This document shows, piece by piece, positions 1 to 10,574 of a DNA stretch of 64,000 bases. Within the stretch, counting starts at the first letter, position 1; each line of letters begins with the position of its first letter. This DNA comes from Dipteris shenzhenensis (Eukaryota; Polypodiophyta; Polypodiopsida; Gleicheniales), in the NCBI GenBank assembly GCA_047967505.1, contig CM106540.1. One strand, written 5' to 3'. Position numbers and translations under genes: made by a program. The notes under the pieces were generated by a model. The model made no database searches. It saw only the letters and a program-made list of their open reading frames with translations, and was not told where the DNA came from.

Positions 1-1231
1 CATTGGTTCAGATGGACGTGAAGACTGCTTTTCTTCACGGTGATCTCCATGAGGAGATATACATGCAGCAGCCTGAGGGTTTTGCAGTAAAGGGGAAAGA
101 GGATCTTGTGTGTAAGCTCAAGAAGAGCCTTTATGGTTTGAAACAGGCACCAAGGGAATGGTATCATAAATTTGATGCTTTCATGAAATCCCAAGGCTTC
201 AGGCGAAGTGACACAGATCACTGCTGTACACCAAGAGGGTATCAAATGGTAGTTTGCTAATTCTCATTTTATATGTGGATGATATGCTTATTGCTGGTAA
301 ATCTCTCAAGGAGATGGATGTCTTGAAAAAGGGTTTGCATCAGACCTTCGACATGAATGATTTGGGACATGCCAGCCACATTTTAGGTATGCGTATCGCT
401 CGAGACAGAAATTAGCATTTGCTTTATTTGTCTCAAGAGGAATACATTGGCAAGGTCTTGCATAGGTTTCATATGGAGGGGGGGAAGACTATTTCTACTC
501 CGTTGCCTCCACATTTAAAACTCGGTGCTAAGGACAGCCCGCAGAGTGATTCTGAGAAGGAAAATATGGCCAAGATACCTTATGCTTCAACTTGTGGTAG
601 TCTCATATATGCCATGGTTGCTACACGGCCCGACATTGCCTTTGTAGTGGGAGTCATTAGCAGATATATGGCAAACCCTGGGAAGAAACATTGGGATGCA
701 GTGAAAGGTGTCATGAGATACCTGAAGGGTACGAAGGAGATGTGCATTTGCTTTGGTAAGCATAATGCCATTGTTGATGGGTACACAGACTCAGACTATG
801 CAGGTCATCCAGATAACTGGAAGTCTACTACCGGTTATGTTTTCACTTTTACAGGTGGTGCAATTTCATGGATATCTCATTTACAGGGATGCATTGCCTT
901 GTCTACTACTGAGGCAGAGTATGTTGCAGCTGCTAAGGCTTGCAAGGAGGCCTTATGGCTTGCTCGGCTTGTGGCAAATTTGGGATTCCCTGGTGATGTT
1001 CCGTTCTTGCATTGTGACAGTCAGAGTGCCATCCAGTTGGCACGAAATCCTATTTTCCATGCAAAGACGAAGCATATTGATGTGAAGTACCACTTTATCC
1101 ATGAGGTGATTGATGACAAGTTGCTTCAACTTGTCAAGATTCACATGGATGATAATCCTACAGATCTTCTGATGAAGAGTTTACATGCCGAACGGTTTGC
1201 ACACTGCAGATCACTCATGGGTGTTGGATGA
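1..1231 (+). pseudogene. Ty1/copia pol 3' part: reverse transcriptase and RNase H, decayed
   Basis: This is the 3' part of a copia polyprotein; the 5' part lies left of the window. In order I see the RT motif DVKTAFLHG near base 16, the SLYGLKQAPREWY motif near 127-170 and the RT active site YVDDM at 272-286. RNase H follows with TDSDYAGHPDNW (about 785), ALSTTEAEYVAA (about 895), CDSQSAIQLARNP and TKHIDVKYHF (to about 1095), ending in a stop at 1229-1231. The frame is broken twice: an apparent 1-bp loss near 224 shifts the frame before YVDDM, and an in-frame TAG lies at 413-415. Motif order RT then RNase H, directly followed by a polypurine tract and LTR, is typical of copia. The copy is inactive. 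Confidence 0.93.
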
Positions 1232-1330
1232 GGCCAATTTCAGATTTGTGTTGGTCTTGTATATGATTGTATACTTGCTTTTTTTTTTTTTCTCACTCTC
1301 CTACGGGCATATTGCCTTTAAGTGGGAGGT

Positions 1331-1525
1331 TGTTGGGGTGTAAAGGCCCTATGTAACATTTATAGTTTGTATACAATGTGAAACCGGTTCGTTGAACCGG
1401 TTCCACCCTAACCCTAACACATGAATAAAACCCATGGGTTGTGGTGTGCCCATCATCCATTCTTCACACCCACACATTGTTGACTCTCGTCTCCTACTCT
1501 CTCTTACTCTCCACTCACTCCATCA
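1331..1525 (+). repeat. 3' LTR of the copia element (right end approximate)
   Basis: A purine run AGTGGGAGG at 1321-1329 acts as polypurine tract, and the LTR starts with TGTTGGGGTG at 1331, 100 bp after the pol stop. An AATAAA lies near 1423. The right end is uncertain because the 5' LTR is outside the window; the CA at 1524-1525 is only a guess. Confidence 0.7.
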
Positions 1526-1929
1526 TTAATGACAAGATGCAACTAGTCAAATGGCTTGCAATAGAAGTAGACAAAGACTGTGAGATGGGAAAGCTAAAAA
1601 TCCTAGTCAAGGCATAAGGAATAGATTGCAAGGTAAGAAAAGAAATGGCACAATATCAAATAGGAACACAAGACACTTTTACAATGTGAGAAACAATGAG
1701 AAGAAAGAAGACTCCTTGTAGAGTAGCAGCAGGAAGCAGTGATGCATGCATTCAATCATTGCTAGATCAGACCAAAGGGCATGATTTGTGGTCTCACAAA
1801 TGGGTGGGAGAATTTAAGGCAACAACATTAGGACATTTAGGTGAATACTAGTCTTAAGTCTTCACACGATTTAGCCTTTTAGCCTGTATCCTAAAATTAG
1901 TAGAGTGACAACGTACCACCATCTTGGAG
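1526..1929. other. Unassigned AT-rich spacer
   Basis: Between the copia LTR and the left inverted-repeat arm. I see no coding potential or recognisable repeat here. Confidence 0.5.
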
Positions 1930-3110
1930 CATAGCTTAGATCAACTAGTTATAAAGAGGAAAATGTTAGCTATATTAGTATCCCCTAAAACAAAGGAGAA
2001 ACAGCTTGGGCATACAACGTCAAAAATGTTGTTAGTTAGAAGTATCAACGTGGCTCTAGTGATTGGACATAGCACAAAAGCAATAAACGATCTGATATAA
2101 GCCTTTGGCTTCAATAGAACACAAGAAAAGGAGAGACAGTCCAACTGCAAGCCTGATGGTTATCTGTGATTGAGTTTTAGAATATTTTAATGTTTAATTT
2201 CTATACCGAGCTAGGTTGGACTTAATGTGATTGTCCTATACCATTATGATGGTTGGAACATCATGGAACATATCACTGGCTGGTTCAGGTCAAATACCAA
2301 TTATGTCATTATCCTAAATCAACATGGTTGAATAGATATTAACAACCATATATTTTGCAAAAGAAATAAATAGAAACATTCGTTATTGTAAGATTGTTGA
2401 TCAGCCCAGTGGTCGAAATTGCTATGTTTCCTGGTAGCTAAATTAGTCAAGTTTAAATTTTGCGTTGGTTCAAAGTCGTTAATTTTTAAACTGGACTTAA
2501 TGTGATTGTTCTAAGACACTCCATTTGTTGGAACATCATGCAATATTTTGTTGAGCTAGTTCACGACAAACAATAGCTATGTGATTATTCTTAGCAAGAG
2601 TGCTCGAACATTAATATATTTCATAACAGAAATAATTGATGACCATCCAGTGGTTGAAATTGCTATGTTTCGTAGTAGTTATATTAGTTTAGCTTAATTT
2701 TTGGGCTGGTTCAATTCATACATGGGCTAGCTTAGACTCAAAAGTAATCCTACAAAACTAGCCCAGTGGTTGGTACAACAATTAATAATTGAGCTTGTTA
2801 ATATGATTGTCCTAAGCTGAGTTCTTTTCTTTTCTAATTGATAATCAGCCTAGTGGTTGAAATTGTTGTGTTTTCCAATATTTCAATTAGTTTGGTTGTT
2901 TAATTTCTCGACTAGTTTAAATCATGCATGGATTGTCTTAAAGTTAATGTGATTGTCCTAAACTAGCCCAATGATTAGAACAACATTATATCACTGAGAT
3001 GGTTTAGATCAGACACTAGCTATGTGACTGTCCACGGTGGTTGAAATTGTTTTTTTTTCTAGTAGTGAAATTGTTTTGTTTTTTAGTATCTTGATTAGCT
3101 TGATTAGCAT
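1930..3110 (+). repeat. Left arm of a long inverted repeat, containing a degenerate tandem repeat
   Basis: The outer part (about 1930-2160) matches, in reverse complement, the segment at about 12510-12735; for example CTTAGATCAACTAGTTATAA here corresponds to CTTAGATTAACTAGCTACAA there. The inner part (about 2215-3110) repeats two themes, TTAATGTGATTGTCCTA and CAGTGGTTGAAATTG, at roughly 250-bp spacing (starts near 2220, 2495, 2795, 2945 and near 2408, 2648, 2850, 3035). The same themes recur inverted at 11735-12350. Confidence 0.75.
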
Positions 3111-3439
3111 GTGTTTTTGCATGTACTATGTCCCCTCCCCCCCCTCATATTTGCACCAAAAGGGGGAATAAGGCAATGTTCCATGTTGCATGTTGTTTTT
3201 TGCATGCCCAAGATAGAGAGACCTTGAAGACTCGATGAATACTTCATGCACTATAGTATTTTTAGGAGTAAATGTGTGAATATCATACATAATTTTAGTA
3301 GCTTGAATAGTATATGCATTATGCTATATGCTTACATGTGCATATTATGACTACTGATTCTAGGAACTTAAGTAGTACTAAGTTTTGCACTTCAAGGCAC
3401 ATGCCTCTTTTCGACGCTATCTTCCAATGCTTTGCAAGC
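3111..3439. other. Unassigned spacer with a candidate CACTA end
   Basis: It contains a C-run near 3130 and CACTATAGTATT beginning at 3249. The latter resembles the inverse of TATATAGTG ending at 8323 and may mark the left end of the TNP2-bearing transposon. No matching 3-bp target duplication is visible, so this is weak. Confidence 0.3.
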
Positions 3440-3650
3440 ATGGGCAGAAGATCATTGGTATGGTTGGTGGGTGGAAAAGGTGTCGATGTAGATGTCAAAA
3501 TAGCTATTGGTATGGTCATCGATATATCCGCCTAGGTATAGGGGTCGGTATATATTGGTCCCTACACCGATGCTTGGGTACATTTTTCCATACCGACGTT
3601 TTTATAGGATGTTATTTCCAAGAGTCCCAAAATAATTTTGGACCACAAGT
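3440..3650 (+). repeat. Left terminal/subterminal repeat of the TNP2-type transposon
   Basis: Repeated TTGGTATGG and TCGATATAT/TCGGTATATAT words occur here. They recur in reverse complement at 7785-7905 on the other side of the transposase gene. Confidence 0.5.
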
Positions 3651-3816
3651 TTAGTCATTTGAAAGATAAAAAATATAAGAGTATGTACACCAAAATTGAG
3701 ATCAAAACACTCATATATTGATAATGAACTTAATTAACATATAAATTAATGCACAAAATGTCACTATAAAAATGTGAGGGCCAAATTATACATAAGAAGT
3801 CTCATCGATGTTAAAA

Positions 3817-4134
3817 CTATGAATTAGTAGCATTTACGTCAACAATGGCTTTATCTTGAGCCAAGTCTTGCATGCCAAATATGTCTATCTCAAGGTTTAC
3901 ATACGATTGATCACCTACATCATCATCCCCTATTGTATGTCTACCTAAGACTTGATCCTCTAGTTCACCGGCCTCTAGTTCTCCCTCTTCTTCCCCAAAG
4001 TCATGATCTTCACCTTCCTCCATTACAATGTCATTATTGTCGCCTTCTTCATGGCCCATATCCTCATCTTCATCCTCTTCCCTAGATCCATAGGCATCAT
4101 TATTTGGATCTTCTTCTGGAATCTCCATATCCAC
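3817..4134 (-). pseudogene. Acidic reading frame at the transposase 3' end
   Basis: A 105-codon minus-strand frame very rich in Glu and Asp, with clusters such as REEDEDEDMGHEEGD and GEEEGELEAGELED. It lies downstream of the DUF4216-like segment on the same strand. TNP2-type transposases often end in such acidic tails, so I read it as the final exon or 3' portion of that gene. A 325-bp AT-rich gap before it may be an intron. It has no fold-specific motif, so function is inferred only from position. Confidence 0.45.
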
Positions 4135-4514
4135 ATCCCTATCTTCAAAAATATGTTTGCTTCAAGGAGCAACTTGGACCATGTACCACCATCTTGGATC
4201 CAAACGATCCAGATGAAAAACCACCTACATTGAAGATCCAAATTAGGTTCCAGTAATTGTATTCATGTATGCTCAAGTATTAAAATATATATATTTTTGA
4301 AAATCTACCAACATTTGTTTGAAAACAAAGATATTAGCTTTTAATTAATTCGTTAATGTATGCATGTTCACAATGCTCTAGAAGAACAAAGGTATCACTT
4401 TCATTGTCCATGGTCTAGTGGAGTTAATGGCAAAGAAACCACATTTGTCTCTCCGGTACCAACATTTTTTTGAAAATGAAGAGATTAGCTTTTAATGAAT
4501 TCGTTAGTGTGTAC

Positions 4515-4952
4515 CTATTCACAATGCTCTAGAAGAACAAAGGTATCACTTTCATCGGTCCAGGGTTTGGTGGAATCAATGGCAAAGAAACCACATTTGT
4601 CTCTCCTGACAGTAGCATTGGGACCATTGTAGACAGTTCTAAACCATTTGACATCAACAATTAAAATACTAAAACTTCTAAAATTAACTTCATAGATGTC
4701 ACGTATGGTGCCACAATAATCTAACTTCGAGGAGCAAAGATTGGTATCAGGAGCAAAGATTGGTATCAGAAGCACTTGCTTGACTATCTTGTACAAAGTT
4801 AGCCATGACTCCACAATCATATGTGACTCTCCTTGAATCGATGCGTTCCACATGAAAATGCCACCCATGTGACCACAATGCACTGTACTTTTTGTACTAC
4901 AAAAGAACATGATCAAAACAATGAGGATGCATTTTGTAGCGATTGTGATCAT
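4515..4952 (-). pseudogene. DUF4216-like segment of the TNP2 transposase
   Basis: This 145-codon minus-strand frame contains YCGTIRDIYEVNF, ILIVDVKWFRTVYNG, RRDKCGFFAID and ESDTFVLLEHCE. These align in order with the DUF4216 domain of plant TNP2 transposases, which has a YG..kDI.El core, a k.dWf motif and a final PFVLA..vqQvFY motif. The first half of the frame (hydrophobic, near 4830-4950) does not fit the family and is probably intron or decayed sequence. An upstream 11-bp direct repeat (GGTATCAGGAGC near 4742) shows local slippage. It is one exon-like block of a gene running from 7550 down to about 3817. Confidence 0.75.
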
Positions 4953-5027
4953 AAATACCCAAATTAAGTAGAAAGGTTAAAAACTTACATGTGGCCTACA
5001 TCTTACTACAAGCTCCCGCTCTCGGTG

Positions 5028-5570
5028 TTACGTTCTCTCCATCACGTTCGGCTTCACGAAGAGCTTCTTATAGCCAATCATGGGACATGTGTCTAGGGAG
5101 AAGAGCAAGGTATGGTGGACACAAAACTTATTGAATTTCTCTCTTTGCTCTTCACTCATCTTTCTTTCAACCCCTTTATCTTGGGGAACCTCTGCAATGA
5201 CACAATCATTGTCCTTAACACTCCAATCATGTAGCATATTGGGATCCATGGATGTAAGAAACTTTGTGATGTATACTAATGACTCTTGTGTAAGCCATCC
5301 CTCTGCCATGCTTGCTTTGGGTCTAGCTCTTTGCCTTACAACTCCCTTCAAGGTTTTCATAAACCATTCAAGAAAAAACATCCAAAGACTATGAACGGTT
5401 CTTGCAATGGTTCCCTGATCAACTACGTGTACAAGCAAGTGAATCTGAATCGTCATAATGATTGAGGGAAAGTGTTTCTCAAGCAAGCACACTGTTTCAA
5501 TGGAGTCCACGTTAGCCCTCTCGATGCTCGATACAGAGATCTCTTTTTGTGAGGTCAACCTATTCCACAT
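5028..5570 (-). pseudogene. DUF4218-like segment of the TNP2 transposase
   Basis: A 180-codon minus-strand frame. It contains ETVCLLEKHFPSIIMTIQIH, LLVHVVDQG, LWMFFLEWFMKTLKG and RARPKASMAEGW. These match the DUF4218 core that follows the transposase domain in En/Spm TNP2 proteins (the FP..f...IHL..HL...GP..yRWMY..ER.m..LK..V.N.a.pEgsIae.yl pattern). The open frame is long for a relic, so the copy is decayed but not ancient. It is separated from the next upstream block (5836-6042) by about 265 bp, compatible with an intron. Confidence 0.85.
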
Positions 5571-5835
5571 GCACTTGTAAGACTCAATATTTTATACCCA
5601 TCATTTAAAATTGAATGTCAAAATATAACAAAGGTGATATGATAGTAATAAGCATACCTGACAATGCCACTAATTGTGTAGATAGCGGTTCTAACATCTT
5701 CTCATTAGCATCCTCCATTTTAATTGGGAGGATAGACTACCCAAGCAACAAAGTAGTTATAAAAATGTGACACAATCATATAGGTTAATTACATGAAAGC
5801 ATCAAAATCTTAGTTCTATATATTATTCTTTCAAG

Positions 5836-6042
5836 CTAACATGTAGAATACGTGTAAGACCTTGTGCCCCAATCATGGGACTTGAGGCCACTAAGCATAT
5901 TTTCCCTTGTAAACTCTCCCCTCAGGCAGCGCATGTGTCTCGTGGGTGTCTGAAAAGATGCAATGTCTGCCTTAACCCTTGCCTTCTCTACCTTGGAAAG
6001 GATCCATGGTGCCTTTGGGAGAACAATTCGTGGAGGATGCAT
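5836..6042 (-). pseudogene. Transposase segment with KSHDW motif
   Basis: This 68-codon minus-strand frame includes PRIVLPKAPWILSKVEK, ASFQTPTRHMRCLRGEF and LSGLKSHDWG. The KSHDWH motif preceded by a W..tk.Ek stretch is the hallmark of the junction between Transposase_21 and DUF4218 in plant TNP2 proteins. The expected His after KSHDW is replaced by Gly, a sign of decay or of a nearby splice or frame error. It lies in the expected order between the TNP2 block and the DUF4218 block. Confidence 0.8.
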
Positions 6043-6129
6043 TTGGGTTCCTGAACCCCACCCTCTTGAGTTGTAGAACCATGCCCTTTAGTTCTACACA
6101 CATGCTCTTGGAGCCACAAGTGAGGCATC

Positions 6130-7550
6130 CTACCCGTCTCGTGCAAGTCTTCTCACACTCCCCTTATGTCTTTGTCACCAACCAAGCGTGCCCAAATAGA
6201 AGCCCCTACATTCTTGAAGATATGCATGGGATCCAAGAGGTGATTTGTTTGTAACTCGCCCCAATATGGAAGCTCGTAAAAGATAGGTGTCCAACTGGTC
6301 CATACCTAGAGGAGGCTCCTCACTATTAGCTCTCCAAGCCTGAATCCAATCACTTGCCTTCCTACGGACTAGTGGTGGATCAAATTGACCTTCATGGATA
6401 GGATGATCAAGCAGAAGATATTGAGCATGACCTTCATAAACCATCTTCCTCATATGTTTAGAGTGTCGCACATTCAAACTAGGGCCACAAATAGTCCTGA
6501 TAAGCATGTACCCTTGTGTTTTAAGTCCTACATATATGCACGGACAAATAGTTCATTAGACATGCATAGATCACACCACAATAGAAACATAAAGGTATTA
6601 ATAGGCACGCAAGAGCACATACCTATGCACTTTCCAAATCCTAGATATCTAGTCATGCATGGTCCACATCAAAATTCCCCTGATACACATGTCTGCAGCT
6701 CATCTCGGGGCTCTAGAGATATCAAAGATACATATGCCCCTCCATAGGGTCTGTAGCTCCTCGATCAAGGGTGCCATGTACACGTCCATATTTTTGGCCT
6801 TGTACTTCCCCCAGCACAAGTAGGGCAAACATGTTTGCAAATTCAAGATCGAGAGGCAAGCTCAAAGTTTTGACATCCTCGCACCATCATACAATAGTGT
6901 TGATGCCAAATCTTGCATCATGATCTCATGCTCAAACATCTTACCCACATCTCTCATGGTGCCTCCAAAAAAAGAATCCATCATGTTTGCCATACCCTCG
7001 TCCTCCTCTAGAGGAAAATCCTCAAGATCATCTTGATCGAATTGTGGTGGTGGTGCACGGTCTCCACTGCTGCTCTCCTCATTCTATATAATATAATGAT
7101 GCAATGTTAGTGTGTGCAACAAGGACAAGTAATATAAATATCCATGAATCATTCCTAAAACAATTTGGAAGATACTCTTGCCCTTCTTTCATCTAGCCAT
7201 AGCTTGCAATTGGGACTTAATAGATCTTACTAGATGAGAGTACACAAATGTTTGTGAACTCTTATAGAACAATTCATAATTGTGGCCTCTCTTGGATGCT
7301 TTTTTATACCAGATAGCTGCAACTACTACATCCCACTTCTCATAGCTTGGTTTACCGATGAAGCACTAGCATGTCGACCAACATCCTCTTCTGGTGCATC
7401 CTCTCCATATATCTGCAAGTGGCACATGACAATATTGCGCTAATCATTGACCCCTTGTCTACAATGCATGTAAGGATAAGGCAATCTCTCACGAAGCCAC
7501 TCCAAATTCCCGGGAGGTGGCCCCCTATCTGATGAGCTATCACTAGTCAT
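6130..7550 (-). pseudogene. TNP2 (Transposase_21) N-terminal and catalytic region, broken
   Basis: The likely start is the minus-strand ATG at 7550, opening MTSDSSSDRGPPPGNLEWL and soon hitting in-frame stops. Near 7160-7345 (minus) is a conserved stretch with SYEKWDVVV and AIWYKKASKRGHNYE. Near 6640-6860 is KNMDVYMAPLIEELQTLW followed by ILMWTMHD and a stop, matching the NVYL.PLidEL.eLW ... a.llWTi.DfPa motif of the family. At 6175-6507 is MVYEGHAQYLLLDHPIH, then in another frame FYELPYWGELQTNHLLDPMH, equivalent to the family's elpYW..l...HnlDvMHi.KN motif. At least one frameshift near 6290 and several stops make it non-functional. Confidence 0.8.
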
Positions 7551-7749
7551 CCTCTTCACCTGCACACATCCACAACCATCTCCTCCCCCCAAGTTAAGTC
7601 AAACACCCAAATACCCAAATTCCCTAAATTTCCTCAAACCCCTGTATCCCCTCTCTTTCACCAAACACCCCAGGGCCTAAATCTGCCCTAAATCCCTTCA
7701 AACACCCACTTACCCCCCAAAATCGCCCCCCACTCCATAGCCCCTCCAA

Positions 7750-7910
7750 AAACCCTAAACTGTAAAACCCCAAAAAACCCATGTTTCATCGATATGGGTG
7801 TCGATATATATTGACAACTATACCAATGTCTATGCCAACATGCTGCTTTTGTATACCCATAGTAATACCAATGCCCATACCAATGTATTTTGGGAACCAA
7901 AAATTGCCCG
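7750..7910 (-). repeat. Right terminal/subterminal repeat of the TNP2-type transposon
   Basis: Read on the minus strand it shows ATTGGTATGGGCATTGG, GGTATACAAAAGC and GTCAATATATATCGACACC, mirroring the words at 3450-3600. It lies about 230 bp upstream of the transposase ATG, consistent with a 5' subterminal region. Confidence 0.5.
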
Positions 7911-8454
7911 CTATTCATCTCATGATGCCATTCGTTTTTTTGTGTGTTCTCCTCCCTCGCTTTTGCTTTCAATTCACGATCGCCCGCAACCCTTTCAGCT
8001 TGCAACCACTCGTAAACCTTGCCTCCTCACTCCTGCCTCTCCCCCTCCCACCTCTCCATCCTCTCACACATTGTCTCTTTGCCCCTATAAGACTTGCTGC
8101 AACTCCCTCTCCATCTCAAGGTAAGAATTCATCTCTTCCCCTTCTATTTCAAGTTTGTTTGGTTTCTTTGTCTTTCTTTCTACATCTCCTCTTGTTTCCT
8201 TTCCTCTACTTTCAATTTTCTTCCGTTCTCTAAAGTTTCTCTCGGGTTAATATTTGACCATATGGCAAAATGTTGACCCCTTATTTGAAAGTGGGACTTG
8301 GGAGGATCCCCTAATATATAGTGTTTAGGGTGGATTCCACTTTGAAGTAATGGTTTAAGATATGATCATGTGGCCAAATATTAATCATGTTCGAGATTCC
8401 CAAACTATTTGAAAACTCTTAAATTACCTAATATATTATTATTTCACCAAAACA
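7911..8454. other. Pyrimidine-rich spacer
   Basis: CT-rich sequence at 7960-8240 keeps a 150-codon frame (7781-8233) open, but its composition (Leu/Pro/Ser/Phe) is that of a polypyrimidine stretch. TATATAGTG at 8315-8323 is the candidate right transposon end. I see no gene. Confidence 0.4.
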
Positions 8455-8920
8455 ATGGCATCATCATCAAAAACACCCTCTCAACCATCCACACAGGCCG
8501 AGTACCAAGCCCAAGACAAATGCACACGCTGTAGTCAAGTGATGAAGTTCATGATGGACATGGCCGATGCCACCATGCAATTGTCACTAAAAGAGCAAAC
8601 AAAGGCAATTGCCACTGCTAGTATTTTCCACAACCCTAATGACATGAAGTACTAGGCTATAAAGATCCTCATCTCGGATGACGATTTAGAGGCTATATGG
8701 GATTATAGCAAAAATGCCCTGGGACATAGGCGATGGCCCATTTCGCGGTGTTATAATGAAGGCATGAAAGAGAATGTAGCCTACATCTGAGATATGATTT
8801 TTGCTAAGAAATTTTACTTTGAAATTCCCAAATACTTTGCAGAGTTTCTATATGCAAAGTTTGTGCTTGGTCGTGAAGTGGACTTTGCCTCAGTCACTTG
8901 AGTACGCAAGGAGCCACATG
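8455..8920 (+). pseudogene. Decayed reading frame upstream of the RING ORF
   Basis: From ATG at 8455 a plausible frame runs 66 codons to TAG at 8653-8655. It stays coding-like beyond it in the same frame (AIKILISDDDLEAIWDYSKN, then EGMKENVAYI, stop, DMIFAKKFYFEIPKYFAEF) to about 8920. An N-terminal CTRCSQVMKFMMDM piece gives a C-x2-C pair. I do not recognise the family. It may be the 5' part of the same gene as the RING-H2 frame at 9147, about 230 bp downstream on the same strand, now interrupted by at least two stops. It could equally be a second ORF of a mobile element. Confidence 0.35.
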
Positions 8921-9146
8921 CGTCAAGCGCCAGACCTGTGGTAGCTGAACCTCCACAAAGTGTCAGTAGTCCAATGTCAGGTGAATATAATATTTAAATA
9001 TGTCGAGTATTTATTTTTAGGTTTTCTTGAAGAATTCCAACCCAACATCAATTGATAAGTTTGTATGTGACCTTATTGGACGTGTAGCCTCTATCACAAA
9101 CTGAAGACCTCTAGATGAATATCAAAGAGGGAGTTAGACAAGGAGC

Positions 9147-9692
9147 ATGTGTCGAGCGAGATGTCACATTTATGGCTATGCAACTGTACAAGATGCAACT
9201 ATGGAGCATCGACGAGTGCTGCAAGGACTTGAGCGGGTGAAAAGTGACAATGAAAGATTGCATGCATTATTATCCCAAACCAGCCAGTGGCTTGATATCA
9301 ACAATGCATATGTAGAGATGTGCATAATAGCAACCAATTATTCTCAACAAGCGCGTGATGCACAAGCTGCCTTGCAACTTTTCAAAGAAGGGGGTGTAGT
9401 CTCGGCAATCAGTCACAATTTTGTTGGCATCTCCATGTGCAAATCGTCCATGATACCTGCAACATTAAAAAACATCGTGGATGGGCCATGTTGTCCAATC
9501 TGCCAAGATTGTTTTGACAGGGCCACAAGATACTATGCCCTCCCTTGTCATCATTGCTTTCACCTTGTCTGTATTGTGAATACTTTAAAGGTGAGAAGTG
9601 CATGTGTGACATGCAACATGGCATGTGAGTTGTATGACATGCTCAGCATCAACGCAACCTACTCTCCTGATCCGAGGCTACATACAATTTAA
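9147..9692 (+). CDS. Small RING-H2 finger protein (possible E3 ligase), TE-associated
   Basis: A 181-codon plus-strand frame. Residues about 20-95 are rich in charged and Gln/Ala residues (HRRVLQGLERVKSDNERLHA) and look coiled-coil. The C-terminal part has CPICQDCF, then LPCHHCFHLVC, then CVTC: C-x2-C, C-x1-H-x2-H-x2-C, C-x2-C, the full RING-H2 zinc ligand set. RING-H2 proteins usually act as ubiquitin ligases; that role is family knowledge, not shown here. The RING-like arrangement sits between two inverted-repeat arms and next to a TNP2 transposon, so it may be a captured gene or a transposon accessory ORF. The true start is uncertain. Confidence 0.55.
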   Translation: MCRARCHIYGYATVQDATMEHRRVLQGLERVKSDNERLHALLSQTSQWLDINNAYVEMCIIATNYSQQARDAQAALQLFKEGGVVSAISHNFVGISMCKSSMIPATLKNIVDGPCCPICQDCFDRATRYYALPCHHCFHLVCIVNTLKVRSACVTCNMACELYDMLSINATYSPDPRLHTI

Positions 9693-10574
9693 ATGATAAG
9701 GAGAGGAATTAATTTTGTATGCAAACATATTTATAATATAAAATTATTTTTTGGACATGTATTATCTATTTGCAATAATTGTTTTGAAGGTTTGTTACAA
9801 AGGTGTATTGAATTAATATTCCTGTTATTTTCAGTTATGGAGGAATTCGTTTATGATGATAATGGAAATGGGTCTTATTCTCATAAAGTGTAATATTTTG
9901 TTTTAATAATCAATCATCATCATGGCAATTCTCCTTGTTGTTCTCATGATCATCACCAGCACCCTTCTCGGGGTGACCATTGTTTGCAGCTGCTTTGTGG
10001 TACTATATCACCATGGGCTACACATTTTACTAGGGGCCCAGGACACCCACCAACCACTCGTTGTCGATGAGCCGGCTAGAGAACAGTTCTACTTAATTTA
10101 TTTTGATCCTCATCTTATATGTGTGGAGCTCCTCCTTGGCTTATTTTTTTGCTGAGGCCATAGAATCTCAATGTCAAATTATTATTTTGAAAAGGCTAAA
10201 GTGCGTCATGTTGAATTGTCATACCTTTGAAGTAAAAATGCTAAAAATGCAATGTTTGTTGAAAATTGTTGAAGTAATTAAAGTGGATGCAACTATTGAT
10301 GTGGATGCATTATTATTGTCATACTTTGAAGTGGAATTGTAAATAATGTAACGTCTACTCCACTTAAACAAGGTCTACTCGAGGAACTTTAATAAGAGAT
10401 CACAGTTTGCAAATGATAATTTTGCAACATCCTTCAGTCAACTTGTACAACTAGGAATAGGTACAATTGTTGAAGTAATTATTATTATCATAATTGAAAA
10501 TGAAATAAAAATTCATGTTAGTTTCACCATAGGCACCCTTTGTAAAATCAGTTTCACCATACATCAATTCAAAA
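9693..10574. other. AT-rich spacer with short hydrophobic frame
   Basis: A 77-codon frame at 9922-10155 is strongly hydrophobic at its start but has no recognisable family. The rest is AT-rich. GTTTCACCATA is repeated near 10523 and 10551. Confidence 0.35.

Larger units (their letters stand above)
3440..7905 (-). mobile_element. CACTA-like (TNP2-type) DNA transposon, decayed
   Basis: A minus-strand transposase gene in the order TNP2 / DUF4218-like / DUF4216-like / acidic tail is bounded by related AT-rich sequences in opposite orientation. At 3450-3600 (plus) I see ATTGGTATGG, TCATCGATATATC and GGTCGGTATATATTGG. At 7785-7905 (minus) I see ATTGGTATGGGCATTGG and GTCAATATATATCGACACC. These look like the subterminal repeats of CACTA elements. 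If CACTATA at 3249 and TATAGTG at 8323 are the true ends, the element is about 5.1 kb. That domain order is established for En/Spm-type plant transposons; the boundaries here are inferred. Confidence 0.65.

Noticed and set aside
7781-8233. 150-codon plus-strand frame rich in Leu/Pro/Phe
   Set aside because: It coincides with a polypyrimidine stretch and the transposon subterminal repeat.
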